From Pigmentiphaga aceris (GTDB taxonomy: Bacteria > Pseudomonadota > Gammaproteobacteria > Burkholderiales > Burkholderiaceae_B), in NCBI RefSeq assembly GCF_008119665.1, contig NZ_CP043046.1:1674001-1738000 (forward strand): a stretch of DNA of 64,000 bases, read 5' to 3'. The notes beneath the pieces were generated by a model. The model was not told the origin of the DNA, did not search any database, and saw only the letters and a program-made list of their open reading frames with translations. Positions within the stretch are counted from its first letter, which is position 1. Each line of letters starts with the position of its first letter. Positions 1 to 9,990 of the stretch are shown in pieces. Position numbers and translations under genes: made by a program.

Positions 1-274
1 CCAGGCGTGCGGTGCCAATGTCTTCGGGCAGCCAGCCAATGCCTGCTTCCAGCAGGAACGAGTTTTCTTCGGGCAGGTGACGCAGGACTTTGGCAAAGCT
101 GACTTCCAGGCCCTCGGCGACCACCACGCAGCTTTCGCGCAGCAGGTCGGGAATCTGGCGGCTTCTGAGTGCAAACAGCGCGAAACGAACGGTCAGCGCT
201 TGTTGTCGGCGTATGCGGTCCAGACGCGTGGCGTCCTGCGCGAAGTCAGGATCGACGGGGGGCAAGGTGTGCAT
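1..274 (-). CDS. GAF-domain sensor (probable histidine kinase), N-terminal part only
   Basis: This gene starts with ATG at 274 on the minus strand and runs off the left edge, so only about 91 residues are visible. After a helical lead-in there is the start of a GAF domain: a segment reading LLRESCVVVAEGLEVSF, then LPEEN and GIGWLPEDIGTA, which is the usual opening of GAF modules in GAF-containing sensor histidine kinases. The kinase domain itself lies outside the window and is inferred from family resemblance only. It is divergent from the response regulator at 494, so the two may form a signalling pair. It could equally be a GAF-GGDEF protein; the visible part does not decide. Confidence 0.7.
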   Translation of the reverse strand, partial: MHTLPPVDPDFAQDATRLDRIRRQQALTVRFALFALRSRQIPDLLRESCVVVAEGLEVSFAKVLRHLPEENSFLLEAGIGWLPEDIGTARL

Positions 275-493
275 GAAGTTCGGCTCGTCTGAAGTGCGTG
301 CGCATGGCGTGATAGGTCTGCACGAGAACCTGAGATAGTTTTCATGGTCACCCGCGCACATTCTATCCAGCGCCCAGATAAATTGCTCAGGCACGCTATT
401 TGCTGAAGCCCGCTCAGTTAGGCGTGATATATCGTTCAAATACGGGTGTCATGCCATGGAATCAGTCTCAGGCGTGAGACGCGGAGGAAGTTG

Positions 494-964
494 ATGCAAC
501 AGTTTTACGAGGGCGAGATCGTGCGAAGCCAGCGGACCAATTGGCCGACACAGCAACATGAGCACGCTCGTGTGTTGATCGTCGAGGACGATGGCGAAGC
601 GCGCGAGGCGCTGCATATGCTGTTGACGCTTCAGGGCTTCGAGGTGGCAGTGGCCGCTGACGGTGCCGAAGGTCTGCGCCTGGCCAGTGGGTTCCAGCCG
701 CATCTGGTATTGCTGGACATCTCCATGCCCTTGATGGATGGGTTCGATGTGGCGCGCATGCTGCGTGACATGTCGTTTGCCAGCCGCCCGCGTCTGGTGG
801 CGCTGACCGCGCTGACCGCGCCGGCAGATATTCAGCACGCTTTTGACGCAGGCTTCGACGAGTACTGCGCCAAGCCGGTCGAACCGGCACGTATCTACAG
901 CATCGTCAATCGTCACGCGGATGCACTGGGATTGAAGCGACATCGCCGTCCGCCGGCCAACTGA
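494..964 (+). CDS. Response regulator, single receiver domain
   Basis: A 156-residue protein that is almost entirely one CheY-like receiver domain. VLIVEDDGEAREAL holds the acidic pocket, LVLLDISMPLMDG holds the phospho-acceptor Asp, LTALT the switch Thr, and CAKPVE the conserved Lys. There is no output domain, so it probably acts by protein contact or phosphotransfer. The start at 494 is chosen because GGAGGA lies at 483-488; a longer frame opens at 446 without a comparable site. It is followed 150 bases later by a hybrid histidine kinase on the same strand and is divergent from the GAF sensor at the left edge. Confidence 0.9.
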   Translation: MQQFYEGEIVRSQRTNWPTQQHEHARVLIVEDDGEAREALHMLLTLQGFEVAVAADGAEGLRLASGFQPHLVLLDISMPLMDGFDVARMLRDMSFASRPRLVALTALTAPADIQHAFDAGFDEYCAKPVEPARIYSIVNRHADALGLKRHRRPPAN

Positions 965-1114
965 TCCCCACGACGCAGCGAGTTCAAGCCTTTTTAAGCT
1001 TGGGCGAGGTGCTGCGCGTGTAAACTTTGTCGCCCGCGTTCGGGCCAAGTGCCATGTGGTGCTCTGGTTCATGATCGATACTGGTATCGGCCGTGGTGTT
1101 GACTGGTGTCGCCA

Positions 1115-3679
1115 ATGAATACGCTCCCTGATTTCGAATCACTGCTGAACGCGTCGCCCAACGCCTACATGCTCATGTCTGCCGACCTGACCATGATCTG
1201 GGCCAATGACGCTTACGTCAAAACCACGAGCACCGCACGGGAAGCCTTCATCGGACGCAATGTCTTCGATGCCTTCCCGAACGAGTCCAACGAGTCCATC
1301 AACGCGGGTGTGCTGCAACTGCGAGCATCGTTTGACCGGGTGTTGAAGACCGGTCTGCCTGACACGGTTGCGGTGGTGTCCTATCGCGTGCCGGCAGATG
1401 CGCCGCACACCACTGATTGGAGCGCGACCCACACCCCCTTGCTGGGTCCGGATGGCCGCGTGGCCTACGTGCTTCAGTGCACGGTGGAAGTGTCCGAGCT
1501 ACAGCGCCTGAAGCTCGCTGCGCGCCGCGCCAACGACAGCGAGGACCCCGACGTTTTGCGTTCCGACGAGCTGCGCGCTGACCAGGTTCGCGCCGGCTTG
1601 CTGGACCGTGCGCATGCGGTGCAAAGCGCCAATCTGGTGTTGGAGATGGAGCGCACGCGCCTGCGCAACCTGTTCGATCAGACACCCGGCTTCATGGCGT
1701 TTCTGTCGGGTCCGACCCATGTGTTCGAGCTGGCAAATCGCGCCTACTTTGAAACCGTGGGTCGCCACGACATCATCGGTCGCACGGTACGCGAGGCCTT
1801 GCCCGAGATCGCGGTGCAGGGCTATATCGAATTGCTGGATCGTGTATACCGAACCGGTGAGGCCTATGTCGGTCGTGGCATGCGTGCCTTGCTGGAACGC
1901 ACGCCCGATGAAGCGCTGGACGAGTTGTATATCGACTTTGTGTTCCAGCCGGTCTTTGACCTGAAGTCGCAAGTGATCGGGATCTTTGTGCAGGGCAGTG
2001 ACGTGACCGCCGAGCACAAGGCGCAAAGCGAACTGGCCAATTACCGCAATCATCTTGAAGAGTTGGTCGCGCAGCGCACCGACGAGCTGCGTGAAAGCCA
2101 GGCTGCGCTGTTGCAGGCACAGAAGATGGAAGCCGTCGGCAAGCTCACGGGTGGCGTGGCCCACGACTTCAACAACGTCTTGCAGATCATCTCCGGCAAC
2201 CTGCATCTGTTGCAGGCCGCCTTGCCGCAGGAAACCATGACCACGCGCCGCTTGGCCTCGGCCTCTGCTGCCGTGGAGCGTGGTGCCAAGCTGTCATCGC
2301 AACTGCTGTCGTTTGCCCGTCGTCAGCCGCTGGACCCGCGTGTTGTGAACCCCGGCCGCCTGGTGCGCAACATGGACGAATTGCTACGTCACGCGCTGGG
2401 CGAACATATCAGTATCGAGACCATCATTGCCGGTGGCTTGTGGAACACCTTCGTGGACCCACACCATCTGGAAAACGTGATCCTCAATCTGGCGATCAAT
2501 GCCCGCGATGCGATGGGCGGCGAAGGCCGACTGACCATCGAAGCCGGCAATGCGATGCTGGACGATCGTTACGCGCAATTGCACCCCGAGGTCACCGCAG
2601 GTCAGTATGTGATGCTGGCCGTCACCGACACCGGCATGGGCATGTCCGAGCATGTAATGTCGCGCGCCTTCGAGCCCTTCTTCACGACCAAGCCGGAAGG
2701 ACTGGGCACCGGTCTGGGCCTGAGCATGGCCTATGGGTTCGTCAAGCAAAGCGGTGGTCACATCAAGATCTACACCGAGCCGCAGCTTGGTACTTCGATC
2801 AAGATCTACCTGCCACGTTCGCATCTGAACGAAGCCGCCTTGCAGGCGCCTGCGGCGGGCGAGGCACCGGTGACTGGCGGTCGCGAGACCATCCTGGTGG
2901 TCGAGGACGATGAACACGTTCGTGCCACTGCAGTCGACATGCTGCTGCAGTTCGGTTATCAGGTGTTGAAGGCGTCAGATGCGCAGAGCGCGCTGGTGGT
3001 GCTGCAAAGCGGCGTGCACATCGACCTGATGTTCACCGACGTGGTGATGCCAGGTCCGATCCGCAGTCCGGAATTGGCACGCCAGGCGCTGACGCTGATT
3101 CCCGATCTGGAAATCCTGTTCACCTCGGGCTACACCGAAAACGCGATCGTTCATGGCGGGCGTCTGGACCCAGGCGTGACCTTGCTGAGCAAGCCCTATC
3201 GCATGGATGACCTGGCGCGCAAGGTGCGTCATCTGTTCCGTAACCGGGCACAGCGCAAGCGGTCGTCCCAGGTGGCTGATGTGCCGCCGGCACCTGCGGC
3301 AGCTCCCGCAGCCGTGGCGCGGCCCTCGGGGTTGCGGATTCTGCTGGTGGAAGACAATGCCGATACCCGCGTGTCGACGGCAGAGCTGCTTGGCATGCTG
3401 GGGCATACCGTGGTGGCGGTTGAAGATGCCGAGGCAGCCCTGGAGGTGCTGAACAAACAAGCTTTCGACTTGCTGTTCAGCGACATCAGCTTGCCCAATA
3501 TGTCGGGGGCAGACCTGGCGCTGGAAGCCGTCAGCCGTTTCCCCAGCATGCGGGTGATCTTTGCATCAGGCTATGGGGAAACCGGTGGCCTGATCGGCGG
3601 CAAGATGGATTCCGTCACCTTGGTCAAGCCATATAGCCTGGAAGAGTTGATGCGCGCAGTCAGTCACAGCAGCAGCTGA
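1115..3679 (+). CDS. Hybrid sensor histidine kinase, two PAS-like domains and two receivers
   Basis: About 854 residues. An N-terminal PAS-like domain (roughly residues 5-125) is followed by a second PAS-like domain (about 190-305), a coiled coil (about 310-335) and the dimerisation domain. The phospho-accepting His is in GGVAHDFNNVLQ near residue 350. The ATPase domain has the N-box NLAINARDAM near 457 and a G-box GTGLGLSMAYGF. Two receivers follow: one with TDVVMP (Asp near 642), one with SDISLP (Asp near 790). The PAS domains suggest a cytoplasmic ligand or redox input; no transmembrane segment is seen. ATG 1115 is preferred; an in-frame GTG lies at 1106 and neither has a strong ribosome site. 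Confidence 0.93.
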   Translation: MNTLPDFESLLNASPNAYMLMSADLTMIWANDAYVKTTSTAREAFIGRNVFDAFPNESNESINAGVLQLRASFDRVLKTGLPDTVAVVSYRVPADAPHTTDWSATHTPLLGPDGRVAYVLQCTVEVSELQRLKLAARRANDSEDPDVLRSDELRADQVRAGLLDRAHAVQSANLVLEMERTRLRNLFDQTPGFMAFLSGPTHVFELANRAYFETVGRHDIIGRTVREALPEIAVQGYIELLDRVYRTGEAYVGRGMRALLERTPDEALDELYIDFVFQPVFDLKSQVIGIFVQGSDVTAEHKAQSELANYRNHLEELVAQRTDELRESQAALLQAQKMEAVGKLTGGVAHDFNNVLQIISGNLHLLQAALPQETMTTRRLASASAAVERGAKLSSQLLSFARRQPLDPRVVNPGRLVRNMDELLRHALGEHISIETIIAGGLWNTFVDPHHLENVILNLAINARDAMGGEGRLTIEAGNAMLDDRYAQLHPEVTAGQYVMLAVTDTGMGMSEHVMSRAFEPFFTTKPEGLGTGLGLSMAYGFVKQSGGHIKIYTEPQLGTSIKIYLPRSHLNEAALQAPAAGEAPVTGGRETILVVEDDEHVRATAVDMLLQFGYQVLKASDAQSALVVLQSGVHIDLMFTDVVMPGPIRSPELARQALTLIPDLEILFTSGYTENAIVHGGRLDPGVTLLSKPYRMDDLARKVRHLFRNRAQRKRSSQVADVPPAPAAAPAAVARPSGLRILLVEDNADTRVSTAELLGMLGHTVVAVEDAEAALEVLNKQAFDLLFSDISLPNMSGADLALEAVSRFPSMRVIFASGYGETGGLIGGKMDSVTLVKPYSLEELMRAVSHSSS

Positions 3680-3692
3680 TTGGTCTCTGCTT

Positions 3693-3733
3693 GCAGTCGC
3701 CCTGCGCTGATGCATACGGCACAGGGTGACTGC
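3693..3733. terminator. Hairpin between convergent genes
   Basis: A 12-bp inverted repeat, GCAGTCGCCCTG at 3693-3704 against CAGGGTGACTGC at 3722-3733, with one wobble position and a 17-base loop. It lies between the stop of the hybrid kinase and the stop of the convergent ankyrin gene. There is no U-run, so termination is an inference from position and stem. Confidence 0.45.
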
Positions 3734-3772
3734 ATCGTTCTGCTGCTTGGTTCCGCCATTTAGTTCTGCTGA

Positions 3773-4189
3773 TTACACCGAGTCGTTTGTCTTGCGTTCC
3801 AGCAGGGGCAGCAATTCGTTCTTGCCCAGCATGGTGGCAGTGTCGCGGGCAGAAGGCTTGCCGTAGCCAGCATCGGCTCCGCCAGCAACCAACACTTCGA
3901 TCACCTCGCGATAACCTTTGAACACCGCGCCGGCCAGCGGGCTTTGGCCGCGGTCGTTCACGCGATTGGGGTCGGCACCCTGGATAAGCAGCGTGCGCAC
4001 CGTCTCGGCATGGCCGTGATAAGCGGCCAGCATCAACAGGCTGTCGCCTTTGTCGTTGGTCAGGTTGGCGGGCGCGCCAGCTGCGATATAGGCGCTCAGG
4101 GTCTCGGTTTCGCCTTGGCGCGCAAAATTGAACAGCTTGGTGGCCAGGGCGATGACAGCGTCTTCATTGCTGCGCTTGGGAGGCTGCAT
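3773..4189 (-). CDS. Ankyrin-repeat protein
   Basis: A 138-residue protein with about three ankyrin repeats: DSLLMLAAYHGHAETV, SPLAGAVFKGYREVI and a weaker N-terminal unit, with the usual A-x-G-A-x-x-N turns (AAGAPANL, IQGADPNR). Such proteins bind other proteins and have no catalytic residues. No signal peptide is evident, so it is probably cytoplasmic. GGAAA lies just upstream of the ATG at 4189. Small bacterial ankyrin proteins often accompany catalases, but no catalase gene is here, so the partner is unknown. It stands alone, convergent with the kinase gene and separated from DUF1415 by a terminator. Confidence 0.85.
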   Translation of the reverse strand: MQPPKRSNEDAVIALATKLFNFARQGETETLSAYIAAGAPANLTNDKGDSLLMLAAYHGHAETVRTLLIQGADPNRVNDRGQSPLAGAVFKGYREVIEVLVAGGADAGYGKPSARDTATMLGKNELLPLLERKTNDSV

Positions 4190-4268
4190 GAGCGATTTCC
4201 GGTAACAAAATTCTGAAAGTAAGGTGTGGTCAGGCCCGGATGGCAGGGGCCAGACCGAACGACTGAGA

Positions 4269-4312
4269 GATCAAAAAACGGGCAGAAAACGTACGCTGCC
4301 CGTTTTTTGATC
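4269..4312. terminator. Perfect Rho-independent terminator, works both ways
   Basis: A perfect 17-bp inverted repeat at 4269-4285 and 4296-4312 with a 10-base loop. The G+C core ACGGGCAG / CTGCCCGT is followed by six T on either strand. It lies 86 bases past the stop of the DUF1415 gene and ends its transcript, keeping it out of the ankyrin gene. Confidence 0.9.
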
Positions 4313-4398
4313 CCTCATGCTAAGTATTTGTACCAAAAGGTATTTTTCAAACGGTCCCCGGTGTATCCCCAAACTTGTCCACATTGGCTGGGGATAAG

Positions 4399-5031
4399 TT
4401 ATTCCGTATTTTCGGATCGCGCATCCCGTGCCGAGGCAGGTTCCGAGGCAAGTTTGGATGCAGGCCCCCATTTGTCCGCCAGGGTCTGCCAACCTGTCCA
4501 CCCCAGCTTGCGCAAGCTGGCAATATTGCGCGCGTAGATGCGCTCCGGGTCCGGGTAGCTTGCCACCGCACGTTGAATGCTGCTTTCGCGCAGCAGGTGC
4601 AGCATGGGGTAGGGCGATCGGTTGGTGGCGTTATCCACATCGTTGGCGTCGGTATCTGCGAACTGGTAGTCGGGGTGAAAGCTTGCCACCTGCAGTTCAC
4701 CTTCCAGGCGAAGTTTACGGACGATGCGATCGGCTTGTGCAAGAAAGGCGTTGTAATCGGTGAAGTCGCCCAGCACATGGGGGTGAATCAGCAACACCGT
4801 GTCGAGCTTGGCGGCATCAGCCGCCGCCAATTCACGCAGAGCGTTGCGCAATTCGTCTGCCAGCTCAGTGGTGCCGGTGGCGCGGCTGACCCGGTAGCCA
4901 ATCTGCTCGCGCACATGGACTGCCTTGGCGAAGGGACACAGGTTCAGGCCGATCACGGCGGTTTCAAGCCAGCTGCGTGTGCGGGCAATGACGGTGTCTT
5001 CCGACTCGGAACAGGAGGGCAGGGTAGGCAT
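4399..5031 (-). CDS. DUF1415 family protein
   Basis: A 210-residue protein recognised as DUF1415 from the N-terminal block LNLCPFAKAV, followed by TVLLIHPHVLGDF, then VASFHPDYQFAD and NRSPYPMLHLLRE. The family is widespread in proteobacteria and has no assigned reaction. The conserved Cys-Pro and several His/Asp residues would suit a metal or redox site, but that is speculation. No signal peptide is seen. It is divergent from gshA. No clear ribosome-binding site precedes the ATG at 5031, so the exact start is less certain than the family. Confidence 0.88.
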   Translation of the reverse strand: MPTLPSCSESEDTVIARTRSWLETAVIGLNLCPFAKAVHVREQIGYRVSRATGTTELADELRNALRELAAADAAKLDTVLLIHPHVLGDFTDYNAFLAQADRIVRKLRLEGELQVASFHPDYQFADTDANDVDNATNRSPYPMLHLLRESSIQRAVASYPDPERIYARNIASLRKLGWTGWQTLADKWGPASKLASEPASARDARSENTE

Positions 5032-5187
5032 GACAGACAGAAAAAATAGGTTTGGCGCACGGCTTTCGGATTATGCGACTTTCGCATGTTTGCTGCGCGC
5101 AGGCGCGGTAGGGGCCGAATGCGATATAACTGCGCAACTTGTGCGTGGTCCGATGATGCACGCCGCAAAAGATTCCAAGGATTTACG

Positions 5188-6783
5188 TTGAGCGACCTGC
5201 TTACCACCCGCCTCACCCTGCTTGACCAACCCGCCCATCACCGCTTGATTGCCGGCAGCCAGATCGGTCTGGAAAAAGAAGGCTTGCGGGTCGATCCCCG
5301 AGGTCATCTTGCCCTGACGCCGCACCCGATCGCGCTGGGATCGGCGCTGGCCAACCCGCGCATCACCACCGACTATTCCGAAGCCTTGCTGGAATTCATC
5401 ACCGCCCCGCACCGCAAGCACGACGCGATGCTGGCCGAGATGGACCAGATTCACCGCTTCACCTATGCCAATCTGGGTGACGAGGTGGTGTGGAACCAGT
5501 CCATGCCGGCCTTGCTGCCGGACGAGGAGACCATTCCCATCGCCTGGTATGGCAAGTCCAACACCGGCATGCTGAAGCATGTGTATCGGCGCGGCCTCGC
5601 GCGGCGCTATGGCAAGGCCATGCAGTGCATTGCCGGCATCCACTACAACTTCTCGTTTGACGAGGCGCTGTGGCCCTTGCTGGTGGACGAGAACGTGGGC
5701 AATGCCGGGCAAAACGCTGCCGAACACCAGTCGACGCGTTATGTGGCGATGATCCGCAATTTCACGCGCTACAGCTGGCTGCTGATGTATCTGTTCGGTG
5801 CGTCGCCGGCGATCTCGGCCGGCTTCCTGCAAGGTCGTCCGCATGCCTTGGAACGTTTCGACGCCGACACCTTGTACCTGCCGCATGCCACCAGCCTGCG
5901 CATGAGCGACCTGGGCTACACCAGCACCGCGCAAGCCGAGCTCACGCCCTGCTACAACGACCTGCCTACCTACCTGGACAGTTTGTTCGGTGCGGTCAGC
6001 CGCCCCTGGCCCGCCTACGAGAAGATCGGCACGATTCAGAACGGCGAATGGGTGCAGCTCAGCACCAACGTGCTGCAGATCGAAAACGAGTACTACTCGA
6101 CCATCCGCCCCAAGCGCGTGGCGCGTCGCGGCGAGCGGCCCTTGCGTGCCTTGGCCAGCCGGGGCGTGCAATACGTCGAAGTCCGCTGCATGGACATCGA
6201 CCCCTTCGTGCCCACCGGCATCGAAGCACGCACCAGCCGCTTCCTGGAAGCGTTCATGCTGTTCTGCGCGCTGGAGAACAGCCCGTCCTTCCCGGACGAC
6301 GGACGTTGCATGCGCAGCACCAACAACTTCGGCCGTGTGGTCAAGCAAGGGCGGCAACCCGGTCTGCTGTTGACGCGTGATGGTGAGCCCATCGGGCTGC
6401 GTGAATGGGGCCATGATCTGCTGGATCGCATCGATGCCTGTGCCGATCTGATCGAACGCGCGCGCGGCGAAACCGGTTATCGCGAGGATGTGCGTGCCCA
6501 GCGCGCCAAGTTGAATGACGCTGACGAGACGCCGTCTGCACGCCTGCTGGCGGCCATGCGCGAATCGGGTGCTTCGTTCATCGAGTTCTCGCTGGAACAG
6601 AGCCGTCGCCACGCTGAGCATTTCCGTGCCAATCCGCTGCCCGCTGCAGACCAGGAAGCATTTGCCGATCAGGCTGCAACGTCATTGGCGGATCAGGCCG
6701 CGCTGGAGGCGTCCGAGGCGGGTGACTTTGGCGCGTTTGTCGCCACTTATCACGCAGGTCTGTTAGGCCGGATCAGCACCTGA
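5188..6783 (+). CDS. gshA: Glutamate-cysteine ligase (first step of glutathione synthesis)
   Basis: A 531-residue type-1 glutamate-cysteine ligase, joining Glu and Cys with ATP to give gamma-glutamylcysteine in the cytoplasm. Diagnostic blocks are [10 protein letters not shown] near the N-terminus, [31 protein letters not shown], and [12 protein letters not shown]. The start is placed at TTG 5188 because AAGGA lies at 5177-5181 with a 6-base spacing and the protein then has the normal family length. A longer reading opens at 5086 but its first 34 residues are not family-like. Its last 21 bases overlap the convergent dinB gene. Confidence 0.95.
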   Translation: MSDLLTTRLTLLDQPAHHRLIAGSQIGLEKEGLRVDPRGHLALTPHPIALGSALANPRITTDYSEALLEFITAPHRKHDAMLAEMDQIHRFTYANLGDEVVWNQSMPALLPDEETIPIAWYGKSNTGMLKHVYRRGLARRYGKAMQCIAGIHYNFSFDEALWPLLVDENVGNAGQNAAEHQSTRYVAMIRNFTRYSWLLMYLFGASPAISAGFLQGRPHALERFDADTLYLPHATSLRMSDLGYTSTAQAELTPCYNDLPTYLDSLFGAVSRPWPAYEKIGTIQNGEWVQLSTNVLQIENEYYSTIRPKRVARRGERPLRALASRGVQYVEVRCMDIDPFVPTGIEARTSRFLEAFMLFCALENSPSFPDDGRCMRSTNNFGRVVKQGRQPGLLLTRDGEPIGLREWGHDLLDRIDACADLIERARGETGYREDVRAQRAKLNDADETPSARLLAAMRESGASFIEFSLEQSRRHAEHFRANPLPAADQEAFADQAATSLADQAALEASEAGDFGAFVATYHAGLLGRIST

Positions 6784-8034
6784 TCGATCGGACGATGCAG
6801 TGGCGTTGGGTGTCGCTGCATCGTTCGGGGGCGTAACGGGGGCTGTACTGTGCGGGGTGGCGTTTTCTACCTGCGCTGCTTCGACATCCACGGCTTCTGT
6901 CTGCACTGCTTCCACGTCTTCTGCCTGCACATCACTCACCCCCTCTGCCACCGGTTCATTTCCCCCTTCCTGGAACAATTCGAACTGGGTCACAGGCGGG
7001 CCAAGCCGGATACCGACGCCCATCAGCCGGACCGCCTTGCTGCTGCGGCCATGCGCCTCTCGCAGCAGTCGCTCCACCCGTGCCGGTGACAAGGTGTGCG
7101 CCACGCATTCCGCCGTGGTGCGGCTGAAGTCGGCGAACCGCAGCTTCACAAACAGCTTGTGCATCGTGTCATCGGCTTCTGCCCGCGCGATGCGTTTGCG
7201 CAGCTGTGCAAGCAGTTCTGCCATCTCGATACGACAGGCTTCGAAGCTGCGCAGATCACGCACGTACGTAGTTTCCACGCTGATCGACTTGCGTTCTCGC
7301 GTAGGGTTGACCTCGCGATCATCGATCCCGTGACTGAGCTGATGCAGCCGGTCGCCAAAACTGCCGAACACGCGTGTCAGGGCATCCGGTGTCCAGGTCT
7401 GCAGGTCGGCACAGGTCTCGATGCCCAGGCTGTGCATGCGCGCAGCCGTCACCTTGCCGACGCCGTGCAGCTTCTTCACCGGCAACTGCGACACAAAACC
7501 GGCGACGTCGGCTGGCCTCACGACAAACATGCCATCGGGCTTGTTCCAGTCGCTGGCGATCTTGGCCAGGAACTTGTTCGGGGCAACCCCCGCAGACACG
7601 GTGATGCCGACCTGCTCGGCCACACGCGCCCGGATCTCGCGGGCAATCAGGGTGGCACTACCGCGATGCCGGTCGCTGTTGGTCACGTCCAGATAGGCTT
7701 CGTCCAGCGACAGCGGCTCCATCAGGTCGCTGTAGTCCAGCATGATGGCCTGGATCTGGTTGGAGGCGATCCGGTACTTGTCCATCGCGGGCGGCAGGAT
7801 CAGCAGTTCGGGGCACAGGCGCAGCGCGTGCGCCATCGGCATGGCCGAATGAATGCCGAAGTGGCGTGCTTCGTAATTGCAGGTCGCGACCACACCACGG
7901 CCTTCGGGACGGCCACCCACCGCCAGCGGCCGACCACGCAAGCTGGGGTCGTCGCGCATCTCGATCGAGGCGTAGAAGCAGTCGCAATCGCAGTGAATGA
8001 TCTTGCGGTTTGCGAGGGTGGGGGAATCAGGCAT
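6763..8034 (-). CDS. dinB: DNA polymerase IV (Y family) with extended C-terminus
   Basis: A 423-residue error-prone translesion polymerase. The catalytic palm is shown by [12 protein letters not shown] near the N-terminus and SLDEAYLDV about 90 residues later; the helix-hairpin-helix [12 protein letters not shown] follows. QFELF near residue 350 fits the beta-clamp binding motif that normally closes Pol IV. Unusually a further tail of about 65 residues follows, rich in Glu, Val, Ala and Thr and probably disordered. ATG 8034 is chosen because an earlier ATG at 8103 would run into the divergent thioesterase gene. The 3' end overlaps gshA by 21 bases on the opposite strand. Confidence 0.94.
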   Translation of the reverse strand: MPDSPTLANRKIIHCDCDCFYASIEMRDDPSLRGRPLAVGGRPEGRGVVATCNYEARHFGIHSAMPMAHALRLCPELLILPPAMDKYRIASNQIQAIMLDYSDLMEPLSLDEAYLDVTNSDRHRGSATLIAREIRARVAEQVGITVSAGVAPNKFLAKIASDWNKPDGMFVVRPADVAGFVSQLPVKKLHGVGKVTAARMHSLGIETCADLQTWTPDALTRVFGSFGDRLHQLSHGIDDREVNPTRERKSISVETTYVRDLRSFEACRIEMAELLAQLRKRIARAEADDTMHKLFVKLRFADFSRTTAECVAHTLSPARVERLLREAHGRSSKAVRLMGVGIRLGPPVTQFELFQEGGNEPVAEGVSDVQAEDVEAVQTEAVDVEAAQVENATPHSTAPVTPPNDAATPNATASSDRSGADPA

Positions 8035-8090
8035 CGGCGCGTGCAAAGAGGACGTCTTATCATAGCTGACCCTCAATCGGAGACCTGCCG

Positions 8091-8969
8091 ATGCCCGATG
8101 CACCGCCCTCGCTGTTCGCCGCCAGTCCCGCCGCTGGTACCGCTGACAATTCCGGTTCTCACCCGTTCGACCGCGCGATCCGGCTGACGCCGCTGCCAGA
8201 CGGCAACTGGCGCGGGCACACCAGTGCCGACTACCGCAACATGGTGGGACCCTACGGCGGCATTACCGCCGCCACGGTGCTCAACGCGATCCTGCAGCAC
8301 CCGGCCCGACTGGGCGACCCGGTGGCACTTACCGTCAACTACGCCGGTCCGGTGCAGGACGGCGAGTTCACGATCGAGGTCGAGATTCTTCGTACCAACC
8401 GCGCAACCCAGCACTGGACCTTGCGACTGGTGCAGGGGCCGGACCGCACGCCCGCCTTGAGCGCCACGGCGGTCACCGCGCTGCGCCGGCCGGCGTGGTC
8501 CGGGCCGGAACTTGGCATGCCGGTGGTGCCCCCCGCAGACAGCTTCCCGCGTGAGCAGATCGATCTGGCAGGCGTGCCCTGGACGGCCCGCTACGACATG
8601 CGTTTTGTGCGTGGTGCGCTCAGCCTGGACCCCGAAAGCGCGGCCAGCGACAACAGCTGCACAGAGGTCTGGATGCGTGACGAACCGCCACGCCCCATCG
8701 ACCTGGCATCGCTATGCTCGATGTGCGATGGCTTCTTCCCGCGCATCTTCCTGCGACGCCCTGGTTTTGTGCCGGCCGGCACGGTGTCGATGACGGTCTA
8801 CTTTCATGCCGATGCGCAGACGCTGGCCACTCAGCACGAGGCACCGGTGCTGGGCGTGGCGCGGGCGCAGGTCTTTGCCCAAGGCTTTTTCGACCAGACG
8901 GCGCAAGTGTGGGGGCAGGGTGGCACCTTGCTGGCCAGCAGCCATCAGATCGTCTATTACAAGGAATGA
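8091..8969 (+). CDS. Acyl-CoA thioesterase-like protein, double hotdog fold
   Basis: A 292-residue protein resembling the thioesterase-like superfamily (TesB-type double hotdog). MVGPYGGITAATVLNAIL matches the hotdog helix, and a second half carries SLCSMCDGFFPRIF and a closing strand reading LLASSHQIVYYKE. The family hydrolyses acyl-CoA thioesters; the substrate cannot be told from sequence. GGAGA at 8079-8083 with 7-base spacing supports the start. It is divergent from dinB (56 bases between starts) and is followed by a racemase gene on the same strand. Confidence 0.82.
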   Translation: MPDAPPSLFAASPAAGTADNSGSHPFDRAIRLTPLPDGNWRGHTSADYRNMVGPYGGITAATVLNAILQHPARLGDPVALTVNYAGPVQDGEFTIEVEILRTNRATQHWTLRLVQGPDRTPALSATAVTALRRPAWSGPELGMPVVPPADSFPREQIDLAGVPWTARYDMRFVRGALSLDPESAASDNSCTEVWMRDEPPRPIDLASLCSMCDGFFPRIFLRRPGFVPAGTVSMTVYFHADAQTLATQHEAPVLGVARAQVFAQGFFDQTAQVWGQGGTLLASSHQIVYYKE

Positions 8970-9088
8970 ATGCACGGGTGGGATGCACGAACGAATGCGG
9001 TATCGTTCCCGCTGGTTTTTCCCCAATTCGTTATCTGTTTCGGTGACAGGCGACTGCCTGATCACGAAATACTGAAAGGATGCAGTAA

Positions 9089-9832
9089 GTGAGTACAAAC
9101 TTTGATGGTCCGATCGCGGGTGTATTGGGCGGCATGGGCCCGCTTGCCGGGGCGGCATTTGCCACGCGTCTGACCATGCTGACCGACGCCGCTGTCGATC
9201 AGGAACACATTCCGGCCGTGCTGTGGAACGATCCACGCGTGCCCGACCGTACCCAGGCGCGCTTGCACGGCGGGGCCGATCCCTTGCCCTGGATGCAGAA
9301 CGGCATTGCCCGGCTTGAGCAGGCGGGTGCCAAGATCATTGCCATCCCCTGCAATACCGCCCACCTTTGGTATGACGAACTGGTGGCAAGCGCGCACGTG
9401 CCGGTGCTGCACATCATTGAATCGGTCGCCGACGATCTGGATCGCCGTGGGCTGGCTCCCGGCCCGATCGGTCTGATGGGCACGCCCGCCACCTTGAAGC
9501 TGGGCCTGTACCAGAAGCACCTGGAAGCCCGTGGTTATCAGACCTTGGTGCCGACCGAGCAAGAGATTGCCGACTTCTGCGTGCCCGCTATCGAACTGGT
9601 GAAGGCAAACCGCGTGGCAGAGGCGTTCGAACCGGCTGCAGCCTGCATTGCCCGTCTACAGGCACGCGGCGCGCGTGCGGTGGCGCTGGGGTGCACGGAA
9701 CTGCCCCTGGCCGTGCCGCACGACCGTCGTGCCGCGCTGGGTATTCCGCTGACCGATTCCATCGATGCACTGGCCTTGGCAGTGATCGACTGGTTCCGCG
9801 CGCAATCTGCATCGGGCAAGGCAGCTGCTTGA
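9089..9832 (+). CDS. Aspartate/glutamate racemase family protein
   Basis: A 247-residue cofactor-independent amino-acid racemase. AGVLGGMGPLAG opens the protein; the two catalytic cysteines are in IPCNTAH (Cys 88) and LGCTELPL (Cys 202). These two-cysteine enzymes interconvert L- and D-aspartate or glutamate in the cytoplasm; this is the aspartate-racemase-like branch rather than MurI, judged by the GGMGPLA opening. GTG 9089 is the start, with GAAAGGA at 9074-9080. No operon partner is evident; it is 119 bases downstream of the thioesterase. Confidence 0.9.
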   Translation: MSTNFDGPIAGVLGGMGPLAGAAFATRLTMLTDAAVDQEHIPAVLWNDPRVPDRTQARLHGGADPLPWMQNGIARLEQAGAKIIAIPCNTAHLWYDELVASAHVPVLHIIESVADDLDRRGLAPGPIGLMGTPATLKLGLYQKHLEARGYQTLVPTEQEIADFCVPAIELVKANRVAEAFEPAAACIARLQARGARAVALGCTELPLAVPHDRRAALGIPLTDSIDALALAVIDWFRAQSASGKAAA

Positions 9833-9990
9833 CGTAATGTTTGGGGTAGGAGGGGAGTGGTTACTTGCTTCTTAACAGTTGGCAGGACAACGCTCCTGTT
9901 CCCACCCATGTTTTTTCCTTCATGTTTGACTTCCCGGTGCAGCCGTTCTGGCAGTACCGTAACCGGCAAGCCACGTTGCCCGGCTGATCG

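Noticed and set aside
4360-4640. DnaA-box-like words (TTGTCCACA near 4376, TTATCCACA near 4634), possible origin
   Set aside because: Only one is perfect and it is inside the DUF1415 gene; no dnaA, dnaN or AT-rich unwinding region is near.
5071-6621. A 516-codon minus-strand frame opposite gshA
   Set aside because: gshA on the plus strand has all family motifs; the antisense frame is an effect of high G+C.
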